Source: Anseranas semipalmata
Lineage: Eukaryota > Chordata > Aves > Anseriformes > Anseranatidae
DNA: 64,000 bases
Assembly (NCBI GenBank): GCA_013399115.1
Contig: VXAA01005282.1
Location: 71,223 to 135,222 of the forward strand
Reading direction: 5' to 3'
The notes beneath the pieces are model-generated. The model did no database searches, was not told the DNA's origin, and saw only the letters and a list, made by a program, of their open reading frames with translations. Both the position numbers and the translations under genes were made by a program. Shown here piece after piece: positions 59,384 through 64,000 of the stretch (positions are counted from its first letter, which is position 1; the number at the start of each line of letters is the position of its first letter).

Positions 59384-60961
59384 GTAAGATAACGTCTGCA
59401 GATGATATGCTCAATGACGATTGAGGTTATAAGGCATGATTTCATGCCTTATAGCCAACAGGAGTTTGGTGTCACATTTAGGACTTTGGGAAATCGCATT
59501 AAATTTTATAGACACTCAGAGGTCAAAAGCACTTCTTATTTGTTTATTGCAGCCATTTCCACACAGGTCACCACTACCCAGAAGGTTTTATAGAGGGCTG
59601 ACAAAGCTGAATTAAAGTCTCCTACTCCAGTTAGGAATAGATTATTTTTTAACATTAATAATGGTATTTTCAAAAACAATATAGTGCATAATTAACTAAT
59701 GTTTATTAATTCAGTCTCTCAAATTCGTAAGAGTGTAGATGCTAAAAATTTAGGCTGGGTATAAGCTATAGCAAAGTTATTGATCAGAATGGTTCATGCG
59801 GGGTAACACGCTTCAGATTGGGATCAGCTGTAAATGAAAATCCTTAGAAATCAGACAAAAGAAACATCTATTAAAACTATACATGAATGTTTTTTTTCCT
59901 CCAACATGCATTCCCTTTACTCTTTATAGGTTAATGAAGAGAAAGGAAGAGAAGGGATTGCTTAAGCTAAGGAGTAATGCTGACAGAACCACAAATCAGT
60001 ATTAACTGAGCATGAGTATATTTATACTGAAAATGAGAAGATAGTGTCTAGCTACCAGATAGGCAGTTTTTGGAGCAAGATTCCAATAGCAGTATCAAGT
60101 AGAAGGTCTACCCTAGATTAAAATTTTTTAAAGGAAATACTTGTCTCACATCCCTGTAGCAGTATCCCTGGGAGCCCTTCTCAGCCCTCTGTCTTTGCTC
60201 TTTGTAATCCCCAAGAGCTGAAGAACAGCTACTATATTGTGATCCTGTGCTAATACACACTTAAAATTCCCATCTGTGATTCCCAGCCTAGTCTTTTTCA
60301 AATGTTGATCTCCCAACTTGAAAAATACTCATAACAATTTCACAATTCACATCTTTGAAGTCAGTTTAGTTTTCTGATTTTAAAAATTATACCAAATACC
60401 ATTCATTTTATGCCACTGAACACCCTGAAAAAATCTCATTGTTTTAAAATGAAAATACTTGGTAGGTTCCCTGTAGCACAGGTATAGCAGTTCAGAAATT
60501 TCAGTCAGTCTGCCAGCTTCTGAAACCACTTTTCTTTGGTTTGCTTGCTTTTTGAAACTGAAGAGTTGTGTAGATTATACCAGTTCCTAACAAGAATAAA
60601 ACTTCTGTGAATGAAATCTACTCCAAATACTGCCTAAACAGTGCTTATAAAAGCAGATTAAAAAAATAAATCTATGAAGTATGATGTAATATACTGCAAA
60701 ACCTTGGATTCCAACAGAGGACTTACTCGGCCATTTACCTTTAGTACTAGGTCACCTTTAAAAATGAACCAAAGTATTTAACCCTTCAATTTACGGCTTC
60801 GTAGGAAAGAGACATTCCTGTTTAACACAGCAACTGTTCTGGCAATAAGCCTTTGTATTTCTAGACTCTAACAGAGTACACGTCAACAAATTAAGGGGCT
60901 TTATCGTGGTGGTACATTTTAAAAGGAACATAATTTTGAGATTGTCTTGATTAATTTGCAG
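59384..60961 (+). other. RCN1: RCN1 intron 2
   Basis: A 1,578-base intron bounded by GTAAGA and an acceptor ending tttgcag. If it were retained, translation would run 13 further codons and stop at 59,422-59,424, giving a truncated protein. It contains a perfect 26-bp palindrome at 59,428-59,453. No other exon is visible. Confidence 0.9.
59428..59453. repeat. 26-bp palindrome in RCN1 intron 2
   Basis: tataaggcatga and tcatgccttata are perfect 12-bp complementary arms separated by tt. It starts 45 bases after the exon 2 donor and would form a stable hairpin in the nascent transcript. Confidence 0.9.
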
Positions 60962-61140
60962 AAAATCCAGAAGAATTTCAAGATGCAACTGATCGGCACA
61001 GTTTTAAAAAAATGCTGCCCAGAGATGAAAGACGATTTAAAACTGCAGATCTGGATGGAGACCTAGCTGCCACTCGTGAAGAATTCACAGCTTTCCTTCA
61101 CCCAGAGGAGTTTGAGCACATGAAAAACATCGTTGTCTTA
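60962..61140 (+). CDS. RCN1: RCN1 exon 3 (EF-hand 3)
   Basis: A 179-base exon of reticulocalbin 1. Joined to the last base of exon 2 it reads [20 protein letters not shown], then [20 protein letters not shown], then [20 protein letters not shown], matching human RCN1 almost residue for residue. EF-hand loop 3 is [12 protein letters not shown], a divergent loop with Leu at position 6, as in the human protein. The HPEEFEHMK helix after it is a family hallmark. The acceptor AG is at 60,960-60,961 and the donor is GTAAGC at 61,141. The exon ends on a codon boundary. Confidence 0.97.
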
Positions 61141-61679
61141 GTAAGCAGAGCAAAACCAATAACGTTATTTTTACTTTTACTTTTCAGATGAGCTTTGAAA
61201 GTTTCTGTAACCTTTCCAGGCAGGGTTGAGAAAGAGGTGCACAGACACATACTTAATAGCCAACTGGGGAACAGAAAAGGATGCCTTTCTTGAAATTACA
61301 TGATTTAGAGCTCTCAGTACAAGGAAGACCTGTTAAATGCACTTAGACCTCTCCTCAGTGGAAACAATCTTGGTATGGACTTGCACCAAAATAAAAGGAA
61401 AGGTGTGCTGACATGAGGCTGCAAAGTGGGTGATGCCAGCTTGTATCTGCCCCTAACTTTAAACTTAAGAACGATGTCCAGTTCATTTATGTACAAGGAA
61501 TTTTTTCAACATGAGACTTGTATATTCTTTGTTCAAACAACAATTGCATTGGAGTCTATGAGAGTAAATTTGCCTGCGTACAAGGGCAGGTCAGGCCTCA
61601 AATGTGAAATGACTGAAGAGGGGAATAGCCAGAATTCTCAGTTCTCTCTTGATTACTTCAATGCAAAACTATTTTCCAG
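61141..61679 (+). other. RCN1: RCN1 intron 3
   Basis: A 539-base intron from GTAAGC to a pyrimidine-rich acceptor, ttttccag. Around 61,545-61,600, 'ttggagtctatgagagtaaa' then 'tttgcctgcgtacaagggca' weakly resembles an ancient amniote repeat block (ccaatgggaattttgcctga, gtaaggact). An 87-codon open frame crosses the exon 4 acceptor in another frame and is not coding. Confidence 0.9.
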
Positions 61680-61740
61680 GAAACCTTAGAAGACATAGAC
61701 AAAAATGAGGATGGTTTTGTGGATCAGGATGAGTACATTG
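61680..61740 (+). CDS. RCN1: RCN1 exon 4 (EF-hand 4)
   Basis: A 61-base exon encoding ETLEDIDKNEDGFVDQDEYI plus the first base of the next codon. It contains EF-hand loop 4, DKNEDGFVDQDE, with canonical D1, N3, D5, G6 and E12, preceded by the helix LETLEDI shared with exon 3. The acceptor AG is at 61,678-61,679 and the donor is the consensus GTAAGT at 61,741. The remaining exons, with EF-hands 5 and 6 and the C-terminal ER-retention tetrapeptide known from the family, are not in the window. Confidence 0.97.
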
Positions 61741-64000
61741 GTAAGTCTTGAAGTTTGTTTCTTATAAAATCTCCAGTCCATTTCTCCAGCTTCTCTCAAA
61801 TCTGCACCAGTTTTAACAAACCAAAGATGCAATGTTTCTGTGCTTCAAAGTTGCCTATTTTCTACTAGTTATTTTCCTAGATTAATTAGTAGGTAAATCC
61901 CCATATTTTTCTAAAGATTTTTGCAGTGATGCCTTATGTTTCTTCTAGAAATAAAAGGTGATGTATTAAAAATAAACTGTAAAAATAGGAGTAAGATTTA
62001 ACATTCTCAAAAAAGTTTTGACGTGCATGAAAAGGCTGTGCATTACTCAAGTGGCAGAAAGAACAGAATGAGAAACCAGCAGCGGATCAGTCGCTGTTGC
62101 ACAACTTTCAGTCACACTAGGCAGCTAGCTGCTGTCTTCCACTTAGATGAAAACGAAATGGAAACAGCACTAGAGATCGGCTGTACATAGTATGTTTGAC
62201 CCTTTTGAATCATTATGCTGATACCAAAAGCTAACATCTCCCACTGCACTCGGCTTTGGTGGGTTTTTAATCAAGAAAGTAGCACCAGGAAAGCATTAGT
62301 GCAAACTCAGATGAATCTTTCTGTTTCTAGTGGTGCTATAAAGATCACTTCTCATATAATCAGGAACAATATACACATGTTAATTAATGGCAGGGGGTTT
62401 CTTTTCCTTGTAAATTATATTTAGCCTCAGAATGTGAATGCTATTCATTTATGACTGAAATAACAGAGCAGCATAATTTCCACAGTAATTTCAGTTCATT
62501 CAGTGACATTACCTACATATAATTATAAGGTAATTGTCAACATTTGTTACCATGTGAATGCTGTTTTTTCTTGTCTTCTATAGATAGGAACATAGAATGT
62601 TCTCGTCACGATCACCCCACATTGGCAAGGATGATAAAAATCAAATTGACAGGACATGTCAGATGCTTCAAATAAACAATATAATTTGCACTTTAAAAAC
62701 GCAAAAAAGAAAGTGAATGTGTTGTCTGAAGTTTTCTTTATGAGTAGAGGAAAACTGCTTAAAATATTCCTACTTCCCTTTTTCAGATATAATTCTTTTC
62801 TTTTTGATCAAGCTGGAGTTAAAAACAGAAAGCCAAATCTCTTCTTTGGTAGTTTATAAGGAACAATAAAAAAGTCCAGGAATTGCAATTTCTAGATCAG
62901 GTATTTGATGGGGAAATCTGCTGAAGGTTGTAGAATGATTCCTCCCTCCCTGCTTCTCACTCCCATTTTGACTTTTACAAAATTTGGTTTAGATTTTATA
63001 AAAGCAGCAAAGCAGAATATCTCTAGTCATGTTAAGCATAGAGAACTAAATTCTCACTGTGCATGAACAGGTGCGGAGTATTTCAGGGACACTGTGGACA
63101 GTTCTGCCAATACAGAGCTTCAGCCTAGTATACGTGCTCCCACTGCGGGGCGAGGGGAGGCTATTCTTTGATTTGAGATCTGCATTTTCACCTTCTGTAG
63201 ATACCAGCAAGCCTGTGGTCCTAAGACCATCCATGTGGGGTGCACTTTTCCTTAGCGTATCCTTGAAAACCAAACTCACAAGGCATAGGAGTACCATCTA
63301 CAAAGCAGGCTTTAATATAAATAGAAAAATGGAAGGCTTTAGGAATAAGCAGCCCTGATGAGCAGAAAATAGTTGATTGGCCACAGTGACCTGAAGGATA
63401 AACACAGTTATACTTCCGGAAGGATTTTTGCTACTACTCGTAATTTGGAAGGCCTATGCTGTAAAGAACAGACACAAATAACACTTGCTTTTAATAATCA
63501 CTGCCACTCTCCCAACCCTGTTTACATAGATAGCAGCTGCCACTGTGGCATTTTCCTACTGATGCTTCTTAAATATAACACGGGACTAACATACAGAGCA
63601 GCTCACGTACATGATCTATACATCCTATGTCGCAGATAGTTCTCCTTCCCAAGGTACCAAGCTATGACAAGTGCACTGTGTACACTAGTGTCTCTTAGAC
63701 AGAACATACCACCGATGGATGACAATTTCTCCAGGTCTTTCCTTGTAGAAGAATACTTTCTAGGGGAGTGTGCTGCAGCACTGCATGGTTAAAAAGGACT
63801 CACCTACTAAGATGGATTTCTCTTAAACAGACCTCTCTGAAAGCAGGATAAATGTATTCAAGTTCTATTTAGCAATTTTGTTTTTTCTGAGTTTCCCCTG
63901 TGCCTTTTATTCCCTCAGCCACTCTGCTGGCTGGAGTCTGATTTTATCCACAGAGACATTTGCTGGCAGGGACAAGATAAAATCGCTAAGTCCCTTTCTC
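61741..64000 (+). other. RCN1: RCN1 intron 4 (5' part, runs off the window)
   Basis: It begins with the consensus donor GTAAGT. I searched for the next exon, which should encode a segment like DMFSHEE followed by EF-hand 5, and do not find it up to 64,000. No repeat or RNA gene is recognised. The intron is therefore at least 2.26 kb long. Confidence 0.85.

Noticed and set aside
1..64000. CRISPR arrays, operons, plasmid or phage features
   Set aside because: No regularly spaced repeats or prokaryotic gene layout. Spliced exons, CpG island and CR1 elements show vertebrate nuclear DNA.

Overview
The window looks like avian nuclear DNA. It is AT-leaning, poor in genes and repeats, and carries CR1-type LINE remnants plus very old amniote repeats. 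It ends in a vertebrate gene recognised from its exons: RCN1 (reticulocalbin 1), a six-EF-hand calcium-binding protein of the ER lumen. CR1 elements and the low repeat load favour a bird; a crocodilian or turtle cannot be fully excluded. The species cannot be told from the sequence.

Layout. From 1 to about 55.0 kb I find no convincing protein-coding exon. This stretch holds CR1-like LINE debris (about 9.2, 10.1-10.5 and 11.8-12.5 kb), a younger CR1 3' end on the minus strand (35.08-35.46 kb), a MIR-like SINE (35.73-35.86 kb), several ancient amniote repeat fragments, microsatellites, an orphan CpG-rich block at 12.5-12.88 kb with a weaker one at 13.3-13.76 kb, and several AT-rich, homeobox-motif-rich blocks that look like candidate conserved non-coding elements. 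From 55.0 to 56.1 kb there is a CpG island interrupted by a 526-base run of N (55,419-55,944). RCN1 follows on the plus strand: exon 1 is hidden in the N run, exon 2 is at 59,190-59,383, exon 3 at 60,962-61,140 and exon 4 at 61,680-61,740. The last exons and the C-terminal ER-retention signal lie beyond the right edge.

Context. In human 11p13 the order is PAX6 (minus), RCN1 (plus), WT1 (minus). If synteny holds, the 55 kb left of RCN1 is the RCN1-proximal part of the PAX6-RCN1 intergenic region, where long-range regulatory elements would be expected. That is inference from gene order, not something seen here.

The most unusual signals are structural: a 62-nt three-helix, tRNA-like fold at 8,276-8,337, a nested inverted repeat at 30,172-30,230, a 26-bp palindrome 45 nt after the RCN1 exon 2 donor, and a GATA-site hairpin at 37,598-37,622. 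No operons, CRISPR arrays or prokaryotic features are present. I did not find a demonstrably new biological system.
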